From positions 204,436-268,435 of the forward strand of contig CAIRCN010000056.1 in the NCBI GenBank assembly GCA_903877135.1: a stretch of 64,000 nucleotides of DNA. Direction: 5' to 3'. The stretch is from an uncultured Opitutia bacterium (lineage in GTDB: Bacteria > Verrucomicrobiota > Verrucomicrobiia > Opitutales > Opitutaceae). This document shows positions 18,118-28,566 of this stretch, one piece after another. Both the position numbers and the translations under genes were made by a program. A model generated the notes under the pieces. It was not told the origin of the DNA, searched no databases, and saw only the letters and a program-made list of their open reading frames with translations. Positions within the stretch are counted from its first letter, which is position 1, and the number at the start of each line of letters is the position of its first letter.

Positions 18118-19608
18118 ATGGCTGACCTCCCGCAACCGACCGCTCGCCGGCAACGCTCACATTTCAATAACTGGATCTCCGCGAGCGGCGGCGTGCTTGC
18201 CGCAGGCGCGCTCTTCTCCTTCGCGTTTCTAGTCTGGATGGATTTCTCGCAGCACGAGAAAAACCCCTACCTCGGCATTCTCACCTATCTGGTCGCTCCG
18301 GCGTTCCTGATCGCCGGCATTGCGATGGTGCTGACGGGGGCGTGGATGCAGAGGCGCTACGCTCTGAAGCACGCGGGTGATCGGCCGGACCGCTGGCAGA
18401 TCGATCTGGGCGACCTCCGCCACCGCCGCTTTGCCATCGGTTTCGCCGTGGGCGGCGTGCTGTTCCTCATTCTAAGCGCGTTTGGCAGCTACCAGACCTA
18501 CCATTACTCTGAGTCGACAGCGTTCTGCGGGCAGGTTTGCCACCAAGCCATGAACCCCGAGTTGGTTGCCTACCAGCACGGAGCGCATGCGCGGGTCGAC
18601 TGCGTCGAATGCCACATCGGTTCCGGGGCGGAGTGGTTTGTGAAGGCCAAGATCAATGGCACGCACCAGCTCATCGCCTATATCACCGACCGCTACAACC
18701 GCCCGATCGCGACGCCGATCAAAAATCTCCGCCCGGCGCAGGACATCTGCGAAAAATGCCACTGGCCTGAAAAATTCCACGGCAACGTCGAGATCAATTT
18801 TACCCACTTTCTCTCCGACAAGAAAAACACCGCATACACCGCTCGGATGCTCATGCACGTGAACAAGAGCCAGCCCGGTGCCCCGCTGGGCGGTATCCAC
18901 TGGCACATCAGCGCGACCGACCGCGTCGAATACTACGCGGCGGACGAAAAGCGCCAGGACATACCGTGGATGCGCGTGACGAACACGAAAAATGGCACCG
19001 CACGGATCTTCCGCACCGAGGCGTTCAAGGGCGAGCCGCCAGCCGACCGCATCCGCGTGATGGACTGCATGGATTGCCACAACCGCCCCGCGCACGTCTT
19101 CCCCACCGCCAACGAGACCGTCGAGAAGGCGATGGCCAACGGCAGCCTCAGCACCGCGCTGCCTAACCTCAAGCGCGTTGCCGTGCAGGCCATGCTACAA
19201 AAGGAGATCACCACTGAGCAGAACGCGCCGGAAAAGATCGCTGAGTTTCTCACAGCCAAATACGCCGGCGCGCCCGAGTTGGCCGAGACTATCGCCGAGG
19301 TGCAGCGGCTCTACGCGACCACGATCTTCCCCGAACGCAAGGCCGACTGGCGCGTTTATCCCAACAACATCGGCCACAAGGACTGGCTCGGCTGCTTCCG
19401 CTGCCACGATGACAAGCACAAGACATCTGCGGGCCAGACGGTGAGTGCCAGCGATTGCACCTCGTGCCACACGATCATTTCCCAAGGCAAGGGTGTGCAG
19501 CTTGAAAGCCTCTCCGCGAAGGGTCTCGCCTTCGAGCATCCAGGTGGCGAACTCGACCCCGACCTGTCCTGTTCCGACTGCCACAACGGCGGCATCCAGG
19601 GCAAGTGA
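18118..19608 (+). CDS. Seven-haem NapC/NirT-family membrane cytochrome c (ImcH-like)
   Basis: 496 residues. Three hydrophobic segments (about 20-41, 52-75, 105-124) anchor the N-terminus. Seven haem motifs follow: CGQVCH (137, a CX3CH form usual for the first haem of this subfamily), CVECH (162), CEKCH (211), CMDCH (about 318), and C-terminal CFRCH, CTSCH and CSDCH. The blocks HARVDCVECHIGSGAEWFV and CEKCHWPEKFHG are typical of NapC/NirT-type quinol dehydrogenases. The haem number matches Geobacter ImcH, which oxidises menaquinol for metal respiration. It sits 122 bp upstream of an eleven-haem/cytochrome b fusion. The role as quinol oxidase toward periplasmic carriers is inferred. Confidence 0.9.
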   Translation: MADLPQPTARRQRSHFNNWISASGGVLAAGALFSFAFLVWMDFSQHEKNPYLGILTYLVAPAFLIAGIAMVLTGAWMQRRYALKHAGDRPDRWQIDLGDLRHRRFAIGFAVGGVLFLILSAFGSYQTYHYSESTAFCGQVCHQAMNPELVAYQHGAHARVDCVECHIGSGAEWFVKAKINGTHQLIAYITDRYNRPIATPIKNLRPAQDICEKCHWPEKFHGNVEINFTHFLSDKKNTAYTARMLMHVNKSQPGAPLGGIHWHISATDRVEYYAADEKRQDIPWMRVTNTKNGTARIFRTEAFKGEPPADRIRVMDCMDCHNRPAHVFPTANETVEKAMANGSLSTALPNLKRVAVQAMLQKEITTEQNAPEKIAEFLTAKYAGAPELAETIAEVQRLYATTIFPERKADWRVYPNNIGHKDWLGCFRCHDDKHKTSAGQTVSASDCTSCHTIISQGKGVQLESLSAKGLAFEHPGGELDPDLSCSDCHNGGIQGK

Positions 19609-19730
19609 GGGTGGCGCGCCGGCGTGGGTGCAACTCCGCACCCGCCGCGGGCTTCGCAAGAATTGCGTATCATCGCACAAGGCCTGCGTAGCCGCGTCGC
19701 CGGCTTTCGGCGCATACTCGTGCCATTGCT

Positions 19731-21890
19731 ATGAATGCCCCGTGCCCCCGAGTTTGCCCGCCCGCGCCACGCGTGCTGGTGCTGTTTTCTTTTCTTGCCA
19801 GCTGGTGTGTCGCCGCCGAGCCCGCGGCGCCAACCCGCAGCATGCCCGCTGTGCCGAACAGCGAGTGCATGGATTGCCACGAGGCCGAGTTCAAGCCGCG
19901 CAAGAAGGGCGAGCAGCCTGTGTGGATCGGCGTCCGGCCCGAGCTGTTCGCCAAGTCTGTCCACGGCAAACTCAGCTGCACCGACTGCCATGCCGACATC
20001 ACCGCGACCCCGCACGCCTCGAAGCTAGCGCCGGCGCAGTGTGTTTCCTGCCACCAGCAGCCCGTGGCCCAATACGCCTCCAGCATCCACGGCATGAGCA
20101 ATCGGATGGGCGCCTCTGATGCGGCGTCCTGTGCCAGCTGCCACGGCACGCACGACATGGTGCCTGTCAAGCAGGTCGATTCGCCGGTCTTCAAGCTCAA
20201 TCTGGCCAAGACCTGCGCCGCCTGCCACGACAACAAGAAGCTCACCGACGAATACCGCATCAAGAACGCGGACGCCGCGGGCCACTACCTCGACAGCATT
20301 CACGGCCGGGCGCTGGTGAAGATGGGCCTCGTGGTTGCGCCCTCGTGCAACGACTGCCATGGCGTGCACGACATCAAGCGCAGCGTCGACAAGACCTCGC
20401 ACTCCAACCACACGAACATCGCCATGACCTGTGGCAAATGCCACGTCGGGATCGAGGCGACTTACCTCCAGAGTGTGCACGGCCAGCTCCTCCTCAAGGG
20501 CGACCGGAAAGGCCCGGTCTGCACCGATTGCCACAGCGCCCATGACATTGAGAAGCCGGCCACCGCGCATTTCAAGGGCCTCAGCGACCAGAGCTGCGGC
20601 AAATGCCACCAGGACCGACTCACCCACTACCGCGAAACCTACCACGGCAAGGCCATGGCGCTCGGCCAGCCCAACGTCGCCTCCGACGTCGCCGCCTGCT
20701 ACGACTGCCACGGTCACCATGACGTCTTCCCGGTAAGCGACCCGCGCTCGCGCCTCTCGAAGCAGAACATCGTCGGCACCTGCCAGCAATGTCACCCGGG
20801 CGTTAACGCCAAGTTCACCGAATACCAGCCGCACGCCAACCCGCTCGACAAGGTCAACTACCCAGCACTCAACAAGGTCTTCCTGTTCATGACGGCGCTG
20901 CTCATCGGCGTCTTCGGCTTCTTCGGCCTGCACACGCTCTTCTGGCTGTTCCGCTCGATCTACCTGTATCTGCACGACTCGAAGTCGTTCCGCGAGGCCA
21001 AGGTCTCGGCGCATGTGGACGACGAGACATTCACGCGCTTCACGCCCTTCGAGCGCATGCTCCACCTGATGATGGTGACAAGTTTCCTCGCGCTCGTGAT
21101 CACGGGCATGCCGCTCAAATTCTACTACACCGACTGGGCGAAGACGATGTTCCACCTCCTCGGCAGCGCCGAGGTCGCGCGCACCCTGCACCACTACGCC
21201 GCGGTGGTGACGTTCGCTTACTTCGCACTCCACGTCGGTAGCCTGATCCCGGAATTCTGGAGCAAGCGGCGAGCGCTGCGCGATCCGGTCACCGGCAAAT
21301 TCAAACTGTCCCTCGCCTGGGCGACGGTGTTTGGGCCCGACTCGATGGTGCCCTCTTTCCAAGACTGGCGCGATTTCGTCGCCCACCAGAAATGGTTCTT
21401 CGGCAAGGGCCCGCGCCCGCAGTTCGACCGCTGGACCTACTGGGAGCGCTTCGACTATTTCGCCGTGTTCTGGGGCGTGGCGATCATCGGGTTCTCAGGT
21501 CTCATCATGTGGTTTCCGAAGTTCTTCACCCTCTTCATGCCGGGCTGGCTCATCAACATCGCCCTCGTGGTCCACTCCGACGAGGCACTGCTGGCGGCCG
21601 GCTTCATCTTCTCATTCCACTTCTTCAACACGCATTTCCGCATCGAGAAATTCCCGATGGACACCGTCATCTTCTCCGGCCGCATCTCCAAGACCGAGAT
21701 GCTTCACGAGCGGCGCCGCTGGTATGACCGCCTGCTCGCGGCCGGCCGGCTCGACACCTACCGCGTGAAAGCCGACGACTGGGAGGGCCGCAAGAACATC
21801 GCGAAGGCGATGGGCTTTATTTTCTTCGGCACCGGCCTAGTGCTGTTGGGGCTGATCATCTACGCGATGGTCTCGCGCTTGGGGCACTGA
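19731..21890 (+). CDS. Eleven-haem cytochrome c fused to a membrane cytochrome b (CbcL-like)
   Basis: 719 residues. A signal peptide (about 1-28) leads to a periplasmic domain with eleven CxxCH motifs beginning at residues 46, 83, 104, 134, 162, 206, 234, 264, 289, 323 and 351. The rest, from about 375, has six hydrophobic segments with membrane histidines (MLHLMMV, LHHYAAV, ALHVGSL, VVHSDEA, FSFHFF) that fit a di-haem cytochrome b of the formate dehydrogenase-gamma/HydC type. Geobacter CbcL has the same order but nine c-haems. The likely role is two-way electron transfer between menaquinol and multihaem carriers. Neighbour to the seven-haem cytochrome and to haem-ligation genes. Confidence 0.9.
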   Translation: MNAPCPRVCPPAPRVLVLFSFLASWCVAAEPAAPTRSMPAVPNSECMDCHEAEFKPRKKGEQPVWIGVRPELFAKSVHGKLSCTDCHADITATPHASKLAPAQCVSCHQQPVAQYASSIHGMSNRMGASDAASCASCHGTHDMVPVKQVDSPVFKLNLAKTCAACHDNKKLTDEYRIKNADAAGHYLDSIHGRALVKMGLVVAPSCNDCHGVHDIKRSVDKTSHSNHTNIAMTCGKCHVGIEATYLQSVHGQLLLKGDRKGPVCTDCHSAHDIEKPATAHFKGLSDQSCGKCHQDRLTHYRETYHGKAMALGQPNVASDVAACYDCHGHHDVFPVSDPRSRLSKQNIVGTCQQCHPGVNAKFTEYQPHANPLDKVNYPALNKVFLFMTALLIGVFGFFGLHTLFWLFRSIYLYLHDSKSFREAKVSAHVDDETFTRFTPFERMLHLMMVTSFLALVITGMPLKFYYTDWAKTMFHLLGSAEVARTLHHYAAVVTFAYFALHVGSLIPEFWSKRRALRDPVTGKFKLSLAWATVFGPDSMVPSFQDWRDFVAHQKWFFGKGPRPQFDRWTYWERFDYFAVFWGVAIIGFSGLIMWFPKFFTLFMPGWLINIALVVHSDEALLAAGFIFSFHFFNTHFRIEKFPMDTVIFSGRISKTEMLHERRRWYDRLLAAGRLDTYRVKADDWEGRKNIAKAMGFIFFGTGLVLLGLIIYAMVSRLGH

Positions 21891-21899
21891 GCCAAATTC

Positions 21900-21938
21900 A
21901 ACGGTGCCGCGCAAGCAGCCCGCGGCGCGAGCACCGTT
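21900..21938. terminator. Stem-loop between convergent cytochrome and kinase genes
   Basis: AACGGTGC (21900-21907) pairs with GCACCGTT (21931-21938), and the GC-rich interior can extend the stem. There is no T-run on either side, so this would be a weak or factor-assisted terminator. Position between two converging stop codons supports the call. Confidence 0.45.
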
Positions 21939-21978
21939 CGACCCGCGCCCGCGCGCTGACCTGCTGCATGACCCCGCT

Positions 21979-24369
21979 TCAGGCGATGGGCGCCGGACTA
22001 GGTGCCACGACACTCTGCAGGGTTTGTAGGCTGAACGGTTTGGCCAGCGCGGCCTTGAAACCGTGGCGCGCGTAATGCTCCAGCACCTCGCTGTTGGAGT
22101 AGCCGCTCATCACGACCGCCTGCACGGCGGGATCGATGGCGCGCAGCCCCCGCAGGGCCTCATCGCCGCCCATCGCACCGCGCACCGTCAAATCGAGGAT
22201 GACAGTCGAAAACGGCCGCCCCTCGGCCTGCGCCTCGGCGTAGAGATCAATTGCGGCTTGGCCGTCGGCCGCTACTTCCACGTCAAATCCCATCTGCTCC
22301 AGCGCCATGCCCACGCTTTCCCTCATCGCTTCCTCGTCATCCATCACCAAAACGCGCCCTGAAGATGGCCGGGCCTTGGGTGGCACCGGCATCGCGGGTT
22401 CCGCTGGCGCTGCCTCCGGGCAGGCTGGCAAATAGAGGTGAAAAGCCGTCCCCACGCCCTGCGCCGTCTCCACGGTGATTGCGCCGTCGTGTTTCTGCGC
22501 GATGGAGTGGCAGATCGTCAGCCCGAGCCCCATGCCTTTCTGCGTGCCCCGTTGTTTGGTGGAAAAATACGGGTCAAAAATCTTCGGAAGCACGTCCGCC
22601 GGGATGCCGGGCTCTTGGTCAATGATACTTATCTTCACATAATCGCCCGGGGGCAGACCCGGCACCTGGTCGGCACTCAGGACCGCATTTTCCGCGCGGA
22701 GCGAGACGGTGCCGCCATCGGGCATGGCCTCCCGCGCATTGAGCACGAGGTTGCGGATCACCTGTCCGAACTGTCCCTCATCAACCTCCGCCAACCGGAG
22801 GTCGCCGGCGATGGCGATCTCGCTCCGCACACTGGAACCGCTCAGCGCCAACGGCACGGATTCGCGCAGCAGCTGGGAGAGGTTGGACTGCCGCCGCACC
22901 GAGACTCCACCTTTGGCAAACGTGATGAGCTGCTGGGTGAGATCGCGGGCCACGATGGCAGCTTTTCGGATGTCGTGCAGGCGCGGGGTCATTTTCGTCT
23001 CGGTCAGCGGGCCCATTTGCGCCAAGTCCAGATTCAAGATGATCGTGGTGAGCAGATTATTGAAATCGTGCGCGATACCGCCTGCGAGGATGCCAGTCGA
23101 TTCCAGTTTGCCGAGGATCAGGCGGTCCTGCTCAGCCTGTTTGTGCGCGGTGAGGTCGGTGTGCGTGCCAATCATGCGCAGCGGTTTGCCTGTGGCATCG
23201 CGACTCACCACCATGCCGCGGCTAAGAATCCATTTCCAGCCGCCGTCCTTGCACTGCAGGCGGTGCTCGACGGCAAACGGCACCGATGGATTGTCCCAGT
23301 GGGCCTGCCGGTCCGCCAGCACATGCGCCCGGTCTTCAGGGTAAATGCGCCTTTCCCATTCGCCGATACTGGGGCTAATCTCTTTTTCTGCAAAACCCAG
23401 CATCGATTTCCAGAGCGGAGAATATATCACCACGCCAGTGGACAAATCCCAGTCCCACACCGCCGCGCCTTCGCCCTCGAGCGCGAATTTCCAGCGCTCT
23501 TCGCTTCGGCGCAGAGCCTCGGCTTGGCGCTCCAGCCGGCGCATCATGTGGCGCTGCCACCCGAAGAGAGCCAGCAGCACAGCGGCCACTGCGCCGGCCG
23601 GAAAATAGTAGGGGCGCAGATCCGCGAGCCGGATGGGATGCGGTTCGATTGGGCCGATCCACTTGCCATAAATCCGGTCGAAAGTGCCGTTATGGAGCAA
23701 GATGACGAGTGCCTCGTTGAGCTTGGCGAGAGTGGCGCTGTCGCCTTTGTGCACCCCGAAATGAAAGTAGTGGATGATGTCGTCCACGAACTCGCGCTTT
23801 AGGCTATGGCCGTTGACCAAAGCCTCGACGGGGCGGCTGCTGAAGAGCGCGGCGTCGCATTCTCCGCGGTCAACTGCATCGAGAGTGGCCTGCCAGCTCA
23901 GGAAAGCTCGGATGGTCGCACCCCAGCCACCGTGCGCCACGGCATTGCCGTTTCCGATGCTGCCCTGCAGCGTCGCTATTGTCTTGCCGGCAAAATCCGC
24001 CGTGCGCCGGAACGGGGCATGGTCCGCGCGGAAAAAAGCGACACCGTGGAGGTAGGCGTGGGCAACCGAGAAATCCATCTCTGAGCGTCGCGCCTCGGTG
24101 ATAGTGACGTTGGCCAGTGCATCGAGCCGGCCGGCCTGAAAGGCGTCCGCCGAATTCTTCCACGAGCTGGGCACGATCTCGATCTCAAAACCACCGACAC
24201 GCGCCATCTCCTGCAGCAACTCGGCCGAGAACCCCGTTGGCTGACCCTGGGCGTCGACGAAAGACAGCGGCGGGGCGTTGTTCTCAACACCGATGCGTAG
24301 CCGGGGCTCAGCCAGCGCGAGCGTCGCGCAGCTTACCATCAGGCTTAGCCGGCAAAGATGGTGGAACAT
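21979..24369 (-). CDS. Hybrid sensor histidine kinase with periplasmic amino-acid-binding (SBP_bac_3) domain
   Basis: 796 residues from ATG 24369, which restores a signal sequence. Order: periplasmic binding domain (about 20-250, LRIGVENNAPPLSFVDAQG then GFSAELLQEMA), a transmembrane helix (about 265-285), a PAS domain with PAC (about 310-420), a histidine kinase core with H-box GGIAHDFNNLLTT, ATP-binding G-boxes (KGMGLGLTICHSIAQKHDG), and a C-terminal receiver domain with VLVMDDEEAM and VILDLTVRG. It lacks a DNA-binding output, so a partner regulator must exist elsewhere. The ligand domain and the divergent tyrosine phenol-lyase gene suggest amino-acid sensing, which is inference. Confidence 0.9.
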   Translation of the reverse strand: MFHHLCRLSLMVSCATLALAEPRLRIGVENNAPPLSFVDAQGQPTGFSAELLQEMARVGGFEIEIVPSSWKNSADAFQAGRLDALANVTITEARRSEMDFSVAHAYLHGVAFFRADHAPFRRTADFAGKTIATLQGSIGNGNAVAHGGWGATIRAFLSWQATLDAVDRGECDAALFSSRPVEALVNGHSLKREFVDDIIHYFHFGVHKGDSATLAKLNEALVILLHNGTFDRIYGKWIGPIEPHPIRLADLRPYYFPAGAVAAVLLALFGWQRHMMRRLERQAEALRRSEERWKFALEGEGAAVWDWDLSTGVVIYSPLWKSMLGFAEKEISPSIGEWERRIYPEDRAHVLADRQAHWDNPSVPFAVEHRLQCKDGGWKWILSRGMVVSRDATGKPLRMIGTHTDLTAHKQAEQDRLILGKLESTGILAGGIAHDFNNLLTTIILNLDLAQMGPLTETKMTPRLHDIRKAAIVARDLTQQLITFAKGGVSVRRQSNLSQLLRESVPLALSGSSVRSEIAIAGDLRLAEVDEGQFGQVIRNLVLNAREAMPDGGTVSLRAENAVLSADQVPGLPPGDYVKISIIDQEPGIPADVLPKIFDPYFSTKQRGTQKGMGLGLTICHSIAQKHDGAITVETAQGVGTAFHLYLPACPEAAPAEPAMPVPPKARPSSGRVLVMDDEEAMRESVGMALEQMGFDVEVAADGQAAIDLYAEAQAEGRPFSTVILDLTVRGAMGGDEALRGLRAIDPAVQAVVMSGYSNSEVLEHYARHGFKAALAKPFSLQTLQSVVAPSPAPIA

Positions 24370-24568
24370 GGTGCAAGGTAATCGACGACGAAAACGGTCA
24401 TAGGACAAACACAAACAGAGCCCTGCATCCAACTGCATCAGTTGGCTTGGAACGAAACCCGCTCTGCTGTTGGCGTTGTTAAAATACGCTGGCTTTTCCG
24501 CGGATACCTCGCGGTCCGCCGTGTTTAGTTCTTTCGGCAGATGGACGCACCGACACAGACGATGTTAG

Positions 24569-26010
<1,442 letters not shown>

Positions 26011-26011
<1 letters not shown>

Positions 26012-26126
26012 TACCAATGTCCCATTGGTTTGTGCTTGTCATTGCGAGGAGCAGAGCGACGAAGCAATCCATCTGGATCGCCAAGGTGCGCTGCGCGCGA
26101 TGACAGAGTCTAAAACAAATTGGTAT
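26011..26126. repeat. Palindromic interspersed repeat (MITE/REP-like) with terminal inverted repeats
   Basis: The unit begins ATACCAAT (26011-26018) and ends ATTGGTAT (26119-26126), a perfect 8-bp inverted pair, followed inside by TTTGT/ACAAA. The core is GTCATTGCGAGGAGC...GACGAAGCAATCC and closes with CGCGATGAC, which pairs with the core's start with one G·T. ACCAAT/ATTGGT at 26013-26029 forms a local hairpin. This core matches a repeat type I recall from many bacterial genomes ('CATTGCGAGGAGC..GACGAAGCAATC'). The unit fills the gap between two converging genes exactly, sharing a base with each stop codon, and may act as a two-way terminator. Confidence 0.75.
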
Positions 26127-27217
26127 TAAGCGGTGGCGGGATAGCGGCCGAATTCCTCGACGGCGTCGAACATGGCCACGATGTTTTCCACGGGAGTTTC
26201 CTCCAAGATATAGTCGTGACTTGCGCCGGCGATGTAGCCGCCGCCGGGCGCCATGATCGCCAGCACTTCGCGCACGTTCTGCCGCACAGAGGCCGGCGTG
26301 CCCTCGATCAGGACGTGGTGGGAGTCGATGGCGCCGTTGAACAGAATCTTGTCGCCGTAGCGGGCTTTCAGCGTGTGTAGGTCCATTCCGCGACAGCACG
26401 GCTGGACCGCGTGCAGGCCGTCGAGTCCCGCCGCGATCATCGCTGGGAACAGCGGCTCGTAGCCGCCACAACAGTGCAACTGCACCTTGAGCCGGTAATC
26501 GTGCCCGAGTCGAATCAGGCGTTGTAGATGGGGCAGCAGGAAGCGCTCGAACTGGCGCGGGCCCAGTTGCGGGCCGTTCTGACTGCCGAAATCGTTGCCG
26601 ACGAAGAAAACGTCCAGCGCGTCCGCCGCCGCTTCGAAGATGCGCCGGCTCACCTCGAAGTAATAGTTCACGATGTGTTCCAACACCGCGTCCACGACCT
26701 CCGGTTCCTCGGTCATCTTGATCATCAGGCCCTCCATGCCCAGCAGATCGATGGCGTCGTGCCAGAAGGGCGACCAATCGCCGCCAAGGATCGCATACTG
26801 CTGGCCCCACGCGAGCGCCTCGCCGCGGATGTGCGACACGTCCATCCACGCCGGATCGGGCCACTGATAGTCGTGCACCTGCTGGAGGCTGGCGTCGGCC
26901 AGCGGGTTCGTCATCGGCATGCCGTAGCCGTAGCCATGGCGCTCGATGCCGAACGGCGAGCGGTAGGTCGCGCCCCGCGAGAGTTGCCCGTCGGGCCCGC
27001 ACGCCTCCGGTCCGACGTAACGGGCGTGGACGCGCCGGAAATCATCGCCAAAACGCACGAACAATCCTTCGGTGTCCGCGATCCCCAAATGCCGTTTCGC
27101 CTTGGCAATGAATTCTGGCGCCGCACCGCACCAGCGCGGCACGCGGTCAGGTTCCTCATGGGCGAATGCGGCCAGGACTTGGTCACGCGAGGTCATCATG
27201 GTCTTACTTGGTGGCAT
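26126..27217 (-). CDS. Uroporphyrinogen decarboxylase-family protein, probably a corrinoid/methyl-transfer type
   Basis: 363 residues from ATG 27217, chosen because GGAGG sits four bases upstream; ATG pairs at 27199/27196 are less well placed. The sequence follows the UroD TIM barrel but lacks the HemE N-terminal RQAGRY motif. It has a candidate zinc site HCCG near residue 245 and CC about 25 residues later (AVQPCCRGMD), like the Zn-binding MtaA/MtbA methyltransferases. A methylcobamide- or demethylase-linked role is therefore likelier than haem synthesis. No corrinoid protein gene is nearby. Its stop abuts the palindromic repeat. Confidence 0.85.
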   Translation of the reverse strand: MPPSKTMMTSRDQVLAAFAHEEPDRVPRWCGAAPEFIAKAKRHLGIADTEGLFVRFGDDFRRVHARYVGPEACGPDGQLSRGATYRSPFGIERHGYGYGMPMTNPLADASLQQVHDYQWPDPAWMDVSHIRGEALAWGQQYAILGGDWSPFWHDAIDLLGMEGLMIKMTEEPEVVDAVLEHIVNYYFEVSRRIFEAAADALDVFFVGNDFGSQNGPQLGPRQFERFLLPHLQRLIRLGHDYRLKVQLHCCGGYEPLFPAMIAAGLDGLHAVQPCCRGMDLHTLKARYGDKILFNGAIDSHHVLIEGTPASVRQNVREVLAIMAPGGGYIAGASHDYILEETPVENIVAMFDAVEEFGRYPATA

Positions 27218-27332
27218 TGTCCTCCTGCACCACGCAAAGCTCAACCTCACAAAATGCCCGACCCCAATTTTCCCGTCCTAACTTCAAAAAAACATGGCTG
27301 CTCCGTCCTTTTTGGGTGCAAATCGACCACGT

Positions 27333-28244
27333 ATGAACTTTGCTGAGATCATCACCGCCCTGCCCGCCGCCGCCGTCAACTCGATCGACGGCCTGTCTTG
27401 TCCGCACCTTGCGTCGGGCAAGGTCCGCGAAATTTTCGACCTCGGCGACGCCCTCCTCCTCGTCGCCACGGACCGGTTGTCCGCGTTTGATGTCATTTTG
27501 CCCGACGGCATTCCCGGCAAGGGCGCCATCCTCACGCAAATGAGCAACTGGTGGTTCGCCCAAACCAGCGGGCTTATCCCAAACCATATTCTACCCGATC
27601 AGGCCGGCGAATTCGCGCGCCGCGGCATCACGAGTCGCGACCTCCAACTCCGCAGTATGATCGTGCGGAAACTCCAACCGCTCACCATCGAGTGTGTCGT
27701 CCGCGGCTACCTCGTCGGCAGCGGATGGAGTTCCTACCAAAAAACCGGCGAGGTCTGCGGACTCAAACTTCCCGCCGGTCTGCATCAGGCGGATCGACTG
27801 CCCGAGCCCATTTTCACGCCGACGACCAAGGCACCCAAGGGCCAGCACGACATGCCCATCAACGACGCGCAGGGTGCCGCCGCCATCGGCGCCGCACTCT
27901 ACGAAAAAGTGAAAGCCACCAGCCTAGCGCTCTACCGTTTCGGCCACGACCGCGCCAAACAGGCCGGGATGATCCTCGCTGACACGAAGTTCGAGTTTGG
28001 CACCGACGCCGCGGGCAACCTCATTCTGATCGACGAGTTGCTCACGCCCGACTCGTCGCGCTACTGGCCGGCCGAAAGCTACACGCCCAACCAGTCGCCG
28101 CCGAGTTACGACAAGCAGTTCGTGCGCGACCACCTGCTCGCGCTCAAGTGGAACCAGTCTCCGCCCGCCCCGCGTCTCCCTGCCGAGGTTATCTCTCGCA
28201 CGCAGGAAAAATACCTCGCCGCGCTAAGGAACCTGCTCAACTGA
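27333..28244 (+). CDS. purC: Phosphoribosylaminoimidazole-succinocarboxamide synthase (SAICAR synthetase)
   Basis: 303 residues from ATG 27333 (ATG 27294 is an in-frame alternative with a less family-like extension). Family blocks are complete: GKVREIFDLGD, ATDRLSAFDVIL, IPGKGAILTQMSNWWF, VVRGYLVGSGWSSY, LPEPIFTPTTKA, GQHDMPI, ADTKFEFG and DELLTPDSSRYWPA. This is the longer yeast Ade1-like form. It joins aspartate to CAIR using ATP in purine synthesis. It is isolated from other pur genes and divergent from the UroD-family gene. Confidence 0.96.
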   Translation: MNFAEIITALPAAAVNSIDGLSCPHLASGKVREIFDLGDALLLVATDRLSAFDVILPDGIPGKGAILTQMSNWWFAQTSGLIPNHILPDQAGEFARRGITSRDLQLRSMIVRKLQPLTIECVVRGYLVGSGWSSYQKTGEVCGLKLPAGLHQADRLPEPIFTPTTKAPKGQHDMPINDAQGAAAIGAALYEKVKATSLALYRFGHDRAKQAGMILADTKFEFGTDAAGNLILIDELLTPDSSRYWPAESYTPNQSPPSYDKQFVRDHLLALKWNQSPPAPRLPAEVISRTQEKYLAALRNLLN

Positions 28245-28426
28245 GGTGGACCCCATTGGCATCGATACTGTTGTTAGCACTGCGGATCTGGGTTGTCTGC
28301 ATCCGGAGTGCATTGGCTTCCCCCGATGATTCTGTCCCGACTCGTCTTGGCAGCCGCTCGGTTGGCGCAAAAACCGGATCGACAAGAACGGACGATTTTG
28401 TTCTCTTCCGCCCCGTTTTAAGCCAT

Positions 28427-28501
28427 ATGGGCCTTCGCGCCATTATTCTAGTCGCGGTTATTATTCGCCCCAACTCAGGGTGGGGGCGCGTGGCAGTGTA
28501 A
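28427..28501 (+). CDS. 24-residue leader peptide with Ile/Leu/Val control codons
   Basis: ATG 28427 to TAA 28499-28501. Codons 6-13 (28442-28465) encode AIILVAVII within eight successive triplets, four of them Ile (ATT), plus Leu and two Val, which is the composition seen in ilv and leu attenuator peptides. The rest (RPNSGWGRVAV) overlaps the pause hairpin. The peptide ends 69 bp before the threonine-dehydratase start. Starvation for charged branched-chain tRNAs would stall the ribosome here and favour the antiterminator. Confidence 0.85.
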   Translation: MGLRAIILVAVIIRPNSGWGRVAV

Positions 28502-28540
28502 ATTTCCCAACACAATTTCCACTCTATCCCCGGCCCTGAG
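28466..28540 (+). promoter_or_regulatory. Attenuator: pause hairpin and competing antiterminator of ilvA
   Basis: CGCCCC (28466-28471) pairs with GGGGCG (28483-28488) as a pause hairpin whose loop holds CTCAGGG (28474-28480). That 7-mer repeats the 3' arm of the terminator, so it can pair with the 5' terminator arm CCCTGAG (28534-28540). The pairing extends with GGGG (28482-28485) to CCCC (28528-28531). The two outcomes exclude each other. A ribosome stalled on the Ile/Val codons just upstream would block the pause hairpin and free the antiterminator. All pairings are read directly; the mechanism is the known one for ilv/leu operons. Confidence 0.85.
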
Positions 28541-28566
28541 CTTCACCGCTCAGGGCTTTTTGTTTT
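28533..28566 (+). terminator. Intrinsic terminator of the ilvA attenuator
   Basis: GCCCTGAGC (28533-28541), loop TTCACC, then GCTCAGGGC (28548-28556): a perfect 9-bp stem followed by TTTTTGTTTT (28557-28566). The U-tract ends five bases before the ATG of the downstream gene, as expected for a regulated leader terminator. Confidence 0.93.

Noticed and set aside
18526..18543. First haem motif of the seven-haem cytochrome read as broken (CX3CH)
   Set aside because: The CGxxCH form with three intervening residues is usual for the first haem of this NapC/NirT subfamily, so I count it as a functional site.
20025..21386. Minus-strand open frame of 453 codons
   Set aside because: Antisense to the eleven-haem cytochrome; made of shadow codons of CxxCH repeats.
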